64,000 nucleotides of DNA, taken from contig NZ_CYRX01000008.1 of NCBI RefSeq assembly GCF_001458315.1, positions 109,383 to 173,382 on the forward strand, given 5' to 3'. The notes under the pieces are model-generated. The model was not told the origin of the DNA. It searched no databases and saw only the letters and a list, made by a program, of their open reading frames with translations. Every line of letters starts with the position of its first letter. Positions within the stretch are counted from its first letter, which is position 1. A program made the translations under genes and the position numbers. This document shows, in pieces, positions 35,702 to 43,680 of this stretch. The stretch is from Thalassobacter stenotrophicus (GTDB lineage Bacteria; Pseudomonadota; Alphaproteobacteria; Rhodobacterales; Rhodobacteraceae).

Positions 35702-35730
35702 GATATAAGCGCCCATTGCCCAAGGTGCAA
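35702..35730 (-). promoter_or_regulatory. Sigma-70 promoter of the tmRNA gene
   Basis: Read on the minus strand, TTGCAC (35730-35725) is separated by 17 bases from TATATC (35707-35702). These are close to the sigma-70 -35 and -10 consensus at ideal spacing. Transcription would begin near 35,696, just before the acceptor piece of the tmRNA. Confidence 0.7.
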
Positions 35731-35734
35731 GGGC

Positions 35735-36094
35735 TCAGAGGTGAGGCCAGTTCACGGCCAATGCGCCAACGCCTACGACCAGCTCGGTCACAAAAAAGCC
35801 GAACTTTCTCTGGGTCCAGCCCTCTAACATGCCCGAGGTGACACGCCCCATAGCGCCACCAAGCCATACAAACCCAATCATCGCGTAGCCCGCGGGTGTG
35901 TTCATGATCAACGCACCGATCCCCACCAGCACGAACAAAGCCCCCGACGCGGCCCGAATTTCTGATGTGCCCATGCCGCGGACGCTGCCATCCGTGAGGC
36001 CAAGGAGGCTCATGGTGTAGCGTGGCGCAAGCCAGCCAATGGCGCCAAGCCCAACGGACAACGCCACAAATATCAGATTGAAAATTAGGTCCAT
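35735..36094 (-). CDS. Small membrane protein (119 aa), DUF4345-like
   Basis: The protein has four hydrophobic segments (about 3-25, 45-65, 66-88 and 95-115) with short loops, an early GLGAIGWLAPRYTMSLLGL motif and an IRAASGALFVLVG segment. This fits the DUF4345 pattern by eye. ATG 36094 has GGAG about nine bases upstream; a TTG two codons earlier (36100) is possible. Location is the inner membrane; function unknown. It ends a few bases before the tmRNA promoter. Confidence 0.6.
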   Translation of the reverse strand: MDLIFNLIFVALSVGLGAIGWLAPRYTMSLLGLTDGSVRGMGTSEIRAASGALFVLVGIGALIMNTPAGYAMIGFVWLGGAMGRVTSGMLEGWTQRKFGFFVTELVVGVGALAVNWPHL

Positions 36095-36145
36095 GCTCAA
36101 AAGCTCCTTTTAACTATGTACGGCGCAGCCGAGCGATTGGACCAA

Positions 36146-36182
36146 TGAAAACGCCCCGGCGATGTTACGTACATCCGGGGCG
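36146..36182 (-). terminator. Intrinsic terminator downstream of the binding-protein gene
   Basis: On the minus strand CGCCCCGG and CCGGGGCG form a GC-rich stem around a loop of about 15 bases (36152-36182), followed by TTTTC. It lies 26 bases after the stop of the solute-binding protein gene and fits a terminator for it. Confidence 0.7.
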
Positions 36183-36207
36183 CGCTCAAAGTCAGGTGGA
36201 AAGGCGA

Positions 36208-37242
36208 TTAGAAGCCGGCTTTGATTTTTTCAAATTCTGCGGCCTGCATTTCGCGAAGGCGTCCATCCATGGGCAGCTGTGCCAGTACAGGCGCGCTGAT
36301 TTGGCCAAGGCCCGATGCTACAAGAGCCTCTTCGCCTTTGTCCGCCATCGCAACCGCGTTGGACTGGCCGTAGCCAGCATCCAACAGGGCCGTGGTCGAG
36401 GTTGGCGCGAGCATTGCGTTCACGAAGTCATAGACCAGATCCTCGGACGCGCCGGTGCCTTCGGCCATTTTCACGTAGCCACACAGCCAAAGCGAAGACC
36501 CTTCGGCCGCCTCGCGTTGAAAGCCGATGGGGAAGCCTTCGTCGACCATTGTGGGCAGCGTTTCGTTCCACGCCCAGCTGACCAGCACCTCACCGGAGGC
36601 AAGCAGTTGGCTCAGCTCGGCAGGGTCGGTCCAATAGGTGCGCAGGTTGGCGTGCGCCTGACGCAGCCAGTCGGATGCGGCGGCGAACTGCTCGGGCGTC
36701 GCGTTTTGCCAGTTGGTCGTACCGGTGGCCAGATAACCAAGCGCGTAGGCGTCATCCACATTGTCGGGCAAAGTCATGCGGCCCGCGTACTTTGGGTTCA
36801 AGAAGACGTTGAGCGAGGCAACATCCTCGGCGGGGACGTCCTCAGCGTTGTAGGCAATGGCGGTCGAGCCATAGTCGACCGGCAAGAAGAACACCTCGCC
36901 TTGACCGCTGATTTGCTCACCCGCGAGATCGGTGTCGAGGTTGCCCCATTGATCCAGTTTCGCCGTATCCCACGGTACAATGATGCCGGATTCGATGAAC
37001 TTAGTGGCAGAGCCCGCGCAGATATGGGTCACGTCCGCCTTGAAGCCCGAGCGAAGCTTTTGGAAGGCTTCTTCCTCGTCGCCAAAGAACGAAAACTCTG
37101 GGCTCTGACCGTGTTTGGTCACATAATCCGCGTGGAACGCAGGGTCTTCGAAACCGGCATAGTCAAAGACCAGCAAGTCGGCCTGTGCGGCGGAGGCAAA
37201 TGCGAGGGCTGTGCCCGTCAAAAGGGTGAGTTTCAGTGTCAT
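36208..37242 (-). CDS. Periplasmic polyamine-type (PotD-like) solute-binding protein, orphan
   Basis: The 344-residue protein has a signal peptide (about 1-21, cleaved after AQA) and a PotD/PotF-type two-lobe binding fold. It contains LVFDYAGFEDPAF, DVTHICAGS, IVPWDTAKLDQW, FLPVDYGSTAIAYN and LPDNVDDAYALGYL. Members bind putrescine, spermidine or related cations in the periplasm for an ABC importer. No permease or ATPase gene is adjacent, and a GntR gene lies 79 bases upstream on the same strand. Either it is used by a transporter encoded elsewhere or it works in sensing. Ligand cannot be read from sequence. Confidence 0.85.
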   Translation of the reverse strand: MTLKLTLLTGTALAFASAAQADLLVFDYAGFEDPAFHADYVTKHGQSPEFSFFGDEEEAFQKLRSGFKADVTHICAGSATKFIESGIIVPWDTAKLDQWGNLDTDLAGEQISGQGEVFFLPVDYGSTAIAYNAEDVPAEDVASLNVFLNPKYAGRMTLPDNVDDAYALGYLATGTTNWQNATPEQFAAASDWLRQAHANLRTYWTDPAELSQLLASGEVLVSWAWNETLPTMVDEGFPIGFQREAAEGSSLWLCGYVKMAEGTGASEDLVYDFVNAMLAPTSTTALLDAGYGQSNAVAMADKGEEALVASGLGQISAPVLAQLPMDGRLREMQAAEFEKIKAGF

Positions 37243-37321
37243 GGGTCACTCCCGTTGGACCATTCTGTTGAAGCGGAAACTAGAGCCGGAAGGCCGCCGC
37301 TTCAAGCGTGATATATAGGTG

Positions 37322-38050
37322 TTACGTGCCAGCCCTGCGCGCGCGGTACGTATCGGCCAATTCTAGCGTGTAGGTTTCCAACTCATGCAGTAGTGCTGTC
37401 ACCTCATCTGCGTCGCGCGCCTTGAGGGCATTGGCCATCCCGATATGCAGCGCCACGATCCGGGCACGGTCCCGCGCGGGAAAGGTGATCATATTCATCA
37501 AGGGCTGCATCGCCTCAACCGCCCCAGCGAGTTGATAAGACAGTACCGGGTTGTCGGCGGCATCTACAAAGGCCCGGTGAAACGCCACGTCACTTGCACA
37601 GAATGCTTCATCACTCAGGGCAGGGTCACTTTGGCGGTCCACCTCAGCTTTCATCAGATCAAATGTCTCACGCTCGCGCCGGGCACAGGCAAGACCTGCG
37701 CAGGCACGCTCCAGCGTAAAGCGGGCCTCACAGGCGGTCTCAAAGCTGACGGCATTCATAGACAGCAAGAGTGTTGAGGTGCTGATGTGCTGGGTGACGG
37801 CCGCATCAAACGTCAGTTTATTCACGAACGCGCCGCCCGTGTGGCCGCGCTGTGTGCGGATCAGGTTTTGTGCTGCGAGCCGCTTCAAAGCCTCGCGTAC
37901 GGTGCTGCGCGACACGTCAAATTTCTCACACAGATCAGCCTCAGACGGGAGGCGATCATCGGACAAGAGCACGCCCGAGATGATTTCTTGGCGCAGTGCA
38001 TCGGCAATTTTCGCCGATAGATCAGAGGCAGACGGTGACGCGTTTTTCAT
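37322..38050 (-). CDS. GntR-family transcriptional regulator (FadR/FCD type)
   Basis: A 242-residue regulator with an N-terminal winged helix (about 5-75, LPSEADLCEKFDVSRSTVREALKRLAAQNLIRTQRGHTGGAFV) and an all-helical FCD ligand domain (about 100-230). The FCD domain has metal-type residues in FCASDVAFHRAFVDAADNPVL. FCD regulators respond to small organic acids. A perfect dyad TTGTCAGACAA sits directly before its start. It divides a leftward binding-protein gene from the rightward DUF2182/DUF1326/dmdA genes and may control either; regulators of this family are known beside dmdA in other roseobacters. Confidence 0.88.
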   Translation of the reverse strand: MKNASPSASDLSAKIADALRQEIISGVLLSDDRLPSEADLCEKFDVSRSTVREALKRLAAQNLIRTQRGHTGGAFVNKLTFDAAVTQHISTSTLLLSMNAVSFETACEARFTLERACAGLACARRERETFDLMKAEVDRQSDPALSDEAFCASDVAFHRAFVDAADNPVLSYQLAGAVEAMQPLMNMITFPARDRARIVALHIGMANALKARDADEVTALLHELETYTLELADTYRARRAGT

Positions 38051-38061
38051 TTGTCAGACAA
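38051..38061. promoter_or_regulatory. Palindrome TTGTCAGACAA, probable GntR operator
   Basis: An 11-base perfect dyad (TTGTC-A-GACAA) abuts the ATG of the GntR gene and lies 65 bases before the DUF2182 start on the other strand. FCD-type GntR proteins usually bind short dyads of this kind (TTGTxxxACAA-like). It could give autoregulation and control of the divergent operon. Confidence 0.5.
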
Positions 38062-38125
38062 TTGAAAAACTGCGACAAGCTGCCCCACGCAAATCGGTCG
38101 TTTGAGTCGGGGGAGGGTTCGCACG

Positions 38126-38893
38126 ATGCAGTCAGTCATTCGGTCCACTTTGTGGCTAGTTTTCTTTGCCAGCATTCTTGCGGCTTGGTGGCTTATGTAT
38201 GCCATGAGCATCGGCATGGGGCTAGACGTTTTTGGCCGCGCGACGCCTGCGATGAACCCGATGATGATGGATATGATGATGGGCAGCTTTGTGCCACTGT
38301 TCATCATGTGGGCTGCGATGATGGCGGCGATGATGTTGCCGACGCTGGTCCCGACACTGCGCGCCTACGAAGACTTGATCGCAAACGCTGATGGCACCCG
38401 GACAGGGTGGTCAGGCGTGTTGCTGGGCTACTTTGCCGTTTGGGTCGCATTCGCTGCGGGCATCGCAGCACTGCAATTGGGCCTACGGGGGGCCGGGTTG
38501 TTGGATATGATGGGGGCTGCGACGTCACTGTGGATCACGGCGGCCCTTTTGATCGCGGTTGGTGTCTTTCAGTTTAGCCGCACCAAAGAAATCTGCCATG
38601 GGGTGTGCCACGCGCCCATGCATTACTTTCTCGGCCACTGGCGCACCGGTTTTGCGGGCGGGCTGCGCATGGGCCTGAGCCTTGGCGCATTTTGTGTCGG
38701 CTGTTGCTGGGGCTTTATGGCGCTTGGCTTTGCGGGCGGCGTCATGAGCCTGTTGTGGATGGGGGCTGCGACCCTGTTCATGGTCCTCGAAAAACTCCCG
38801 CAAATCGGCCATCGTCTTACGAAACCAATGGGCTTTGCCCTCATCGCTGGCGGCCTCGTGCTGGCGGCCAACATTCTGTTCAACGGAGCCTGA
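38126..38893 (+). CDS. DUF2182 integral membrane protein
   Basis: The 255-residue protein has about six to seven membrane segments, many methionines (for example MNPMMMDMMMGSFVPLFIMWAAMMAAMMLP) and a conserved cysteine/histidine segment (KEICHGVCHAPMHYF, then FCVGCCWGF). This matches DUF2182, described as a predicted metal-binding membrane protein. Methionine and cysteine richness suggests copper or another soft metal; the function is not established. ATG 38126 has GGAGGG about nine bases upstream. The DUF1326 gene starts one base after the stop, so the pair is cotranscribed. Confidence 0.82.
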   Translation: MQSVIRSTLWLVFFASILAAWWLMYAMSIGMGLDVFGRATPAMNPMMMDMMMGSFVPLFIMWAAMMAAMMLPTLVPTLRAYEDLIANADGTRTGWSGVLLGYFAVWVAFAAGIAALQLGLRGAGLLDMMGAATSLWITAALLIAVGVFQFSRTKEICHGVCHAPMHYFLGHWRTGFAGGLRMGLSLGAFCVGCCWGFMALGFAGGVMSLLWMGAATLFMVLEKLPQIGHRLTKPMGFALIAGGLVLAANILFNGA

Positions 38894-38894
38894 T

Positions 38895-39602
38895 ATGTCC
38901 AAACAACGCGCTGAAGCAGACCGGTTGCCCATATCGCAACGGATCGACCAACGGATGCCCAACCCGGGCCGCCGCACGATGAACCCCACAAACTGGGCCA
39001 TTCAGGGTGAGCTGTTTCTCAACTGCTCATGCACCGTGTTTTGTCCCTGTGTTGTGTCGCTCGGCGCGCATCCTCCCACCGAGGGGCATTGCCACGCGTG
39101 GATGGCCATCGCGATTGATGACGGCCACTTTGAGGGCGAAAGCCTTGCCGGTCTGAACGTCGGCCTTTTGGTCGATATTCCCGGCCGCATGGGCGAGGGC
39201 AACTGGAAGGTCGCGGCCTACGTCGACGAAAATGCGACCGGCAAAGCCTACAACGGCCTGCTGCAAATCCTGTCTGGCGCGGCTGGCGGCACCACGGGTC
39301 TGTTCACCATGCTCGTGTCCGAGATCATCGGCGCCGAACGTGCTCCCGTTGAGATCGTGCGTGATGGCAAGAAACGCTCCATCAACATCGGGCGCAAAAT
39401 CCAAGGCGAGATTGAGATGATTGACGGCAAAAGCCCCGATCACCCCGTCATGGTGTCCAACTCCAAGTACTGGATGGGTCCCGACATCATCGCCGCGACC
39501 GGTCTGCGGTCTAAGGTCCGTGACTACGGGCGCGTTTGGGACTTTGGCGGCAAATCCGCCGAAATCTGCCCGATTAACTGGGGTGGCCCAAAGCCGCTCT
39601 GA
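38895..39602 (+). CDS. DUF1326 protein with CxC-x4-CxC motif
   Basis: The 235-residue soluble protein contains GELFLNCSCTVFCPCVVSLG, a dense cysteine motif (CSC...CPC) near residue 45, then GHCHAWMAIAIDDG. These features define DUF1326, a frequent partner of DUF2182. Spaced cysteines and histidines indicate metal binding; no catalytic function is known. It lies directly after DUF2182 and 32 bases before dmdA, so it may be cotranscribed with the DMSP genes. An internal ATG at 38979, nearer the family start, is an alternative start. Confidence 0.82.
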   Translation: MSKQRAEADRLPISQRIDQRMPNPGRRTMNPTNWAIQGELFLNCSCTVFCPCVVSLGAHPPTEGHCHAWMAIAIDDGHFEGESLAGLNVGLLVDIPGRMGEGNWKVAAYVDENATGKAYNGLLQILSGAAGGTTGLFTMLVSEIIGAERAPVEIVRDGKKRSINIGRKIQGEIEMIDGKSPDHPVMVSNSKYWMGPDIIAATGLRSKVRDYGRVWDFGGKSAEICPINWGGPKPL

Positions 39603-39634
39603 TGCCGTCTTTATGATCTTTGGAGGGATCTAAC

Positions 39635-40735
39635 ATGGCCGCAATCGCGTTTTCGCGTCGTCTGCGTCGCACCAACTTTGCCGAAGGTGTGGAGGCCGCT
39701 GGTGCCAAGGGGTACACAGTCTATAATCACATGCTCTTGCCGACGGTGTTCCGCTCGGTTGAGGAAGACTATCACCACCTCAAGTCTGCGGTGCAGATTT
39801 GGGATGTCGCGGTTGAGCGACAGGTGGAATTGCGCGGGCCTGATGCCGCGCGTCTGATGCAGATGCTCACGCCACGTGACCTGCGCGGCATGCTGCCGGG
39901 GCAGTGTTTCTACATCCCAACAGTGGATGAAACCGGAGGCATGTTGAACGACCCCGTGGCCGTCAAACTGTCCGAGGACCGTTGGTGGATCTCAATTGCT
40001 GACAGCGATCTGTTGCTGTGGGTCAAAGGCATCGCCTACGGCTACCGCTTGGATGTACTGGTGGATGAGCCTGACGTCAGTCCGCTCGCGATCCAAGGGC
40101 CAAAGTCAGATGAGTTGATGTCGCGCGTGTTTGGCAGCACCGTGTCGGATCTGCGGTTCTTCCGGTTCGGCCACTTCGACTTCCAAGGACGGGACATGAT
40201 TATCGCGCGCTCTGGTTACTCCAAGCAGGGTGGTTTTGAGATTTACGTCGAAGGCGCCGATATCTGCATGCCTCTGTGGAATGCGCTGATGGAGGCGGGC
40301 AAGGACCTAGACGTGCACGCCGGGTGCCCCAACCTGATTGAGCGGATTGAGGGCGGTTTGCTATCCTATGGCAACGACATGACCCGCGAAAACACGCCCC
40401 ACGAATGTGGCCTTGGCAAATTCTGCAACACGCAGACTGCGATTGGTTGTGTGGGCCGGGATGCCCTGTTGCGCGTTGCCAAAGAAGGCCCGGTCAAGCA
40501 AATCCGCGCCATTGCGATTGATGGCCCAGTGGGGCCCTGTGATCGCCCGTGGAAGCTAATGGCCAAGGGCAAGCAGGTGGGGCAGGTGACCTCGGCCGCG
40601 ACGTCCCCTGATTTTGGCGGCTCCGTCGGGATTGGCATGGTGCGTATGACCCATTGGGACGACGGCACCGAACTAACGGTCGAAACCCCCGACGGCCCCA
40701 AAGGCGCCATCGTTAAAGAAAAATTCTGGATTTAA
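39635..40735 (+). CDS. dmdA: Dimethylsulfoniopropionate demethylase DmdA
   Basis: The 366-residue protein has the GcvT aminomethyltransferase fold (VYNHMLLPTVFRSVEEDYHHLKSAVQIWDVAVERQVELRGPDA at the start; LAIQGPKSDELMSRVFG and RSGYSKQGGFEIYVEGAD in the middle). DmdA moves a methyl group from DMSP to tetrahydrofolate, giving methylmercaptopropionate. The length, the N-terminal segment and the following acuI gene separate it from glycine-cleavage GcvT. Start ATG 39635 has TGGAGGG seven bases upstream. It is read with acuI after a 12-base gap. Confidence 0.85.
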   Translation: MAAIAFSRRLRRTNFAEGVEAAGAKGYTVYNHMLLPTVFRSVEEDYHHLKSAVQIWDVAVERQVELRGPDAARLMQMLTPRDLRGMLPGQCFYIPTVDETGGMLNDPVAVKLSEDRWWISIADSDLLLWVKGIAYGYRLDVLVDEPDVSPLAIQGPKSDELMSRVFGSTVSDLRFFRFGHFDFQGRDMIIARSGYSKQGGFEIYVEGADICMPLWNALMEAGKDLDVHAGCPNLIERIEGGLLSYGNDMTRENTPHECGLGKFCNTQTAIGCVGRDALLRVAKEGPVKQIRAIAIDGPVGPCDRPWKLMAKGKQVGQVTSAATSPDFGGSVGIGMVRMTHWDDGTELTVETPDGPKGAIVKEKFWI

Positions 40736-40747
40736 GGAGAGAGACCC

Positions 40748-41731
40748 ATGTTCAACGCTCTGGTTGTGACCAAAGACGATGAAGGCAAGACCCACGCAGC
40801 GGTACAGTCGCTGACACTGGACGATTTGCCTGCGGGCAACGTCACTGTGGCGGTGGAATTCTCGACCGTTAACTACAAGGATGGGCTGTGCATTGGGCCC
40901 GGCGGCGGCTTGGTGCGGAACTATCCGCACGTCCCCGGCATCGACTTTGCCGGCACGGTAGAGGCATCGGACGATGACCGCTACAAACCCGGCGACAAGG
41001 TCGTACTGACAGGCTGGCGCGTCGGCGAAGCGCATTGGGGCGGCTACGGCCAAAAGGCGCGCGTCAACGCGGATTGGCTTGTCCCACTGCCCGAAGGCAT
41101 CACAACGCGCCAAGCAATGGCTGTTGGTACTGCTGGTTTCACTGCAATGCTCGCCGTGATGGCGCTTGAGGCACACGGCATCAAGGATGGCCCCGTATTG
41201 GTCACAGGTGCCGCTGGTGGCGTTGGTTCGGTCGCAACGGCAATCCTGTCGAACCTGGGCCATGAAGTAGCCGCCGTGACAGGACGGCCCGAAACAGCCG
41301 ATTACCTCAAAGACCTTGGCGCGACCCAGATCGTAGCCCGTGAGGACATCAATGAGACAACCAAACGTCCGCTAGAGGCCGAAGCATGGGGCGGTTGCGT
41401 CGATGCGGTGGGCGGCGACATGCTGGCGCGCGTTTTGGGCCAGATGAAGTATGGCGCCAGCGTTTCGGCCGTCGGTCTTGCGGGTGGTGCGGCTTTGCCA
41501 GCCACCGTCATCCCGTTTCTGCTGCGCGGCGTGAACCTTTTGGGTATCGACAGCGTCATGCAGCCTTACGAAAACCGTGTCGCTGCGTGGAAACGTATCG
41601 CAAGCGATCTGCCCATGGAAAAACTAGAAGCCATGGTGCAGCCCGCCACGCTGAGCGATCTGCCGCAACTGGGTCGCGATATCCTTAAGGGCAACGTCAA
41701 AGGCCGCGTCGTTGTGGACTTAAACGCTTAG
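40748..41731 (+). CDS. acuI: Acryloyl-CoA reductase AcuI (YhdH-type MDR enzyme)
   Basis: The 327-residue medium-chain reductase has the YhdH/AcuI N-terminus (MFNALVVTKDDEGKTHAAVQSL), FSTVNYKDGLCIGPGGGLVRNYPHVPGIDFAGTV, and the NADP-binding glycine motif VTGAAGGVGSVA (about 155-166). It reduces acryloyl-CoA to propionyl-CoA with NADPH and so disposes of toxic acrylate from DMSP breakdown. The dmdA-acuI pair is a known roseobacter arrangement and supports both calls. No catalytic zinc ligands are evident, as expected for this subgroup. Confidence 0.9.
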   Translation: MFNALVVTKDDEGKTHAAVQSLTLDDLPAGNVTVAVEFSTVNYKDGLCIGPGGGLVRNYPHVPGIDFAGTVEASDDDRYKPGDKVVLTGWRVGEAHWGGYGQKARVNADWLVPLPEGITTRQAMAVGTAGFTAMLAVMALEAHGIKDGPVLVTGAAGGVGSVATAILSNLGHEVAAVTGRPETADYLKDLGATQIVAREDINETTKRPLEAEAWGGCVDAVGGDMLARVLGQMKYGASVSAVGLAGGAALPATVIPFLLRGVNLLGIDSVMQPYENRVAAWKRIASDLPMEKLEAMVQPATLSDLPQLGRDILKGNVKGRVVVDLNA

Positions 41732-41765
41732 GCAACAGCCTAAGTCACCAAGCCTAAATCACTTT

Positions 41766-41810
41766 CGCGCGTTCGGAACCATCCGAGCGCGCATTTTCTT
41801 TGGTTTTTTG
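41766..41810 (+). terminator. Intrinsic terminator after acuI
   Basis: A hairpin with arms GCGCGTTCGG and CCGAGCGCGC (one wobble pair) and a six-base loop is followed by ATTTTCTTTGGTTTTTT. It lies between acuI and the BCCT gene and should stop most dmdA-acuI transcription before the transporter. Confidence 0.75.
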
Positions 41811-41872
41811 CAAATTTTGCCCGCTGTGTTAGGCTTACTCTACAAAATTATTAAAAAACAGGGACTGAGATT

Positions 41873-43533
41873 ATGCCAATCAAAGAACCAATCACGATGC
41901 TGCCGATTAAAACGGCGGCGAGTGGCTTCTACAAAGGCTTTACCAAAGACGTCACCGTCACGGCCAAGATCTTGGTCGGGGCGCTTATTATCTGGGCCAT
42001 CGCTTTTCCGGACCAAGCGGCCAGTGTGCTGGGGTCCATCAATGGGTTTATCCTTGCCTCTTTTAGCTACTGGTACGTCTATGCGATGGCGTTCTTTGTG
42101 GTGTTGTGTTTCCTGCTCGCGCTGTGGCCATCGGCGGGGCGCATGCGATTGGGGCTGGAAACGGACCGGCCTGAGTTTTCCAATTTCTCATGGTTTTCCA
42201 TGATGTTCGGGGCAGGGATCGGCATCGGGATGCTGACCTTTGCCACTGCTGAGCCGATGTATCACTGGGCCTCAAACCCCTCGACGATTATGGGCCAGAC
42301 CGAAGGATCAACCGCCGGCAACGTCCGCTCAGCCTATGTGTGGTCGTTCACGCACTGGGGGTTGGCGGCGTGGGCGTCCTACGCGATTGTGGGGCTTGCC
42401 TTGGGCTTTTTCTCCTACAGGCGGGGGCTTCCACTGACGATCCGCTCCGCGCTCACTCCAATTTTTGGTGCCAAACTGTCGGGTCCGATTGGGCATACCG
42501 TAGATGTCGTGGCCGTTGTCGCGACTGTTCTTGGCGTGGCTCAAACGTTGGGCTTTGGGGTTGAACAGTTCGTATCGGGCCTTGTGCGGATCGGCTTTGG
42601 CGATTGGCTTCAGGTGACGGCAGCGGACGGCAGTGTCAGCTCCTCCACTACCGGGATCGTGGTCGCGCTGGTTGTCATTATGGGGGCCTCGACCCTGTCG
42701 GCGCTTTCGGGCGTGGGTAAAGGCATCAAGTGGCTTTCGAACATCAACATGGGGCTGTCGTTCTTTATCCTCGCGTTCTTCTTGGCGTTTGGGTCAACCT
42801 TCTTTGGCCTCCAGGCGCTGTTTGTTGGCATCTGGGATTATCTGGCCTCGATCCCTGGCAATATCCTCACCGTGTGGTCCGCAGACGGGACCGAGCAGGG
42901 CGATGCATTGGCCGATTGGCAGGGTGGCTGGACCATCTTCTATTGGGCATGGTGGATCGCGTTTGCACCTTTTGTCGGCGTATTTCTGGCGCGGATTTCC
43001 AAGGGCCGCACGATCCGTGAATACGTTCTGGGGCGATGATTATCCCTGCTCTGATGTGCTTTGTTTGGTTCGCGATCGTAGGTGGCACCGCCATCGATCT
43101 GGAACTGAACGGGGCTGCCAATGGGGCCATCACCGGCGCGGGCCAAGCCGATCAGCTGTTCGCGATGCTGGCGGTTATCCTCTCCGAAAGCCTTGCTTGG
43201 ATCATGTCCGTCATCGTTGTGATCTTGCTTCTGACTTATCTCGTAACGTCGGCCGATAGCGCGGTTTTGATCATTAACACGATCAACGCCGCTGGTGACG
43301 AAGGGCCCAAAGCACGGCCGCACATTTTGTTCTGGGGTGCTGCGCTGGCCTTTGTGGTCGGCGGCTTGATTATCGCTGGCGGTCTGGGTGCGATCCAAAC
43401 GGCCATGGTCATCGGCGCGCTTCCCTTCAGCTTTGTGATGGTCTTGATGGGCATCGCTTTGGTCAAGGCGATTTGGCGCGATGGTCTGCGCGAAAAGCAC
43501 GGGCTTGAAACAACGGTTAGCCCAGCAGAATAG
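41873..43533 (+). pseudogene. BCCT-family betaine/DMSP-type transporter gene broken by a one-base frameshift
   Basis: The first frame (41873-43039, 388 residues) encodes membrane segments 1-8 or so of a BCCT carrier, including FGAGIGIGMLTFATAEPMYHW and the tryptophan-rich WTIFYWAWWIAFAPFVGVFLARISKGRTIREYVLG. It then stops at TGA 43037. The second frame (43036-43533, 165 residues) continues without loss (MIIPALMCFVWFAIVGGTAID, then LLTYLVTSADSAVLI). Adding one G to the run at 43030-43033 restores a single protein of about 553 residues. The gene is thus either decayed, mis-sequenced, or expressed as two chains through the ATGA junction. Next to dmdA-acuI it would plausibly import DMSP or betaine. 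Confidence 0.85.
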
Positions 43534-43553
43534 ACGCCGATCCAGACGATAGT

Positions 43554-43585
43554 GAATGGCCCCTTCGGGGGCCATTTGCCTTTTT
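43554..43585 (+). terminator. Intrinsic terminator after the BCCT gene
   Basis: AATGGCCCC and GGGGCCATT form a perfect stem around a short TTCG-containing loop, followed by TGCCTTTTT. It closes the transporter transcript 20 bases after its final stop codon. Confidence 0.85.
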
Positions 43586-43680
43586 GTGTGGATATCGAAA
43601 ATCTGCGTCCGCACCACTAAATGAGGGTGGAAAACCTGTGCGCAGTTCTAAATGAGGGGGAAGCCGATGTTGGAGATCAG

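Noticed and set aside
35464..35730. Minus-strand frame of 88 codons
   Set aside because: It lies within the tmRNA gene; only its last twelve codons, the tag, are translated.
36145..37311. Plus-strand frame of 388 codons
   Set aside because: It is antisense to the PotD-like gene, whose signal peptide and family motifs are clear.
43025..43045. Programmed ribosomal frameshift in the BCCT gene
   Set aside because: There is no classical slippery heptamer or stimulatory structure; a missing base in a G run explains the break better, although reinitiation at ATGA stays possible.
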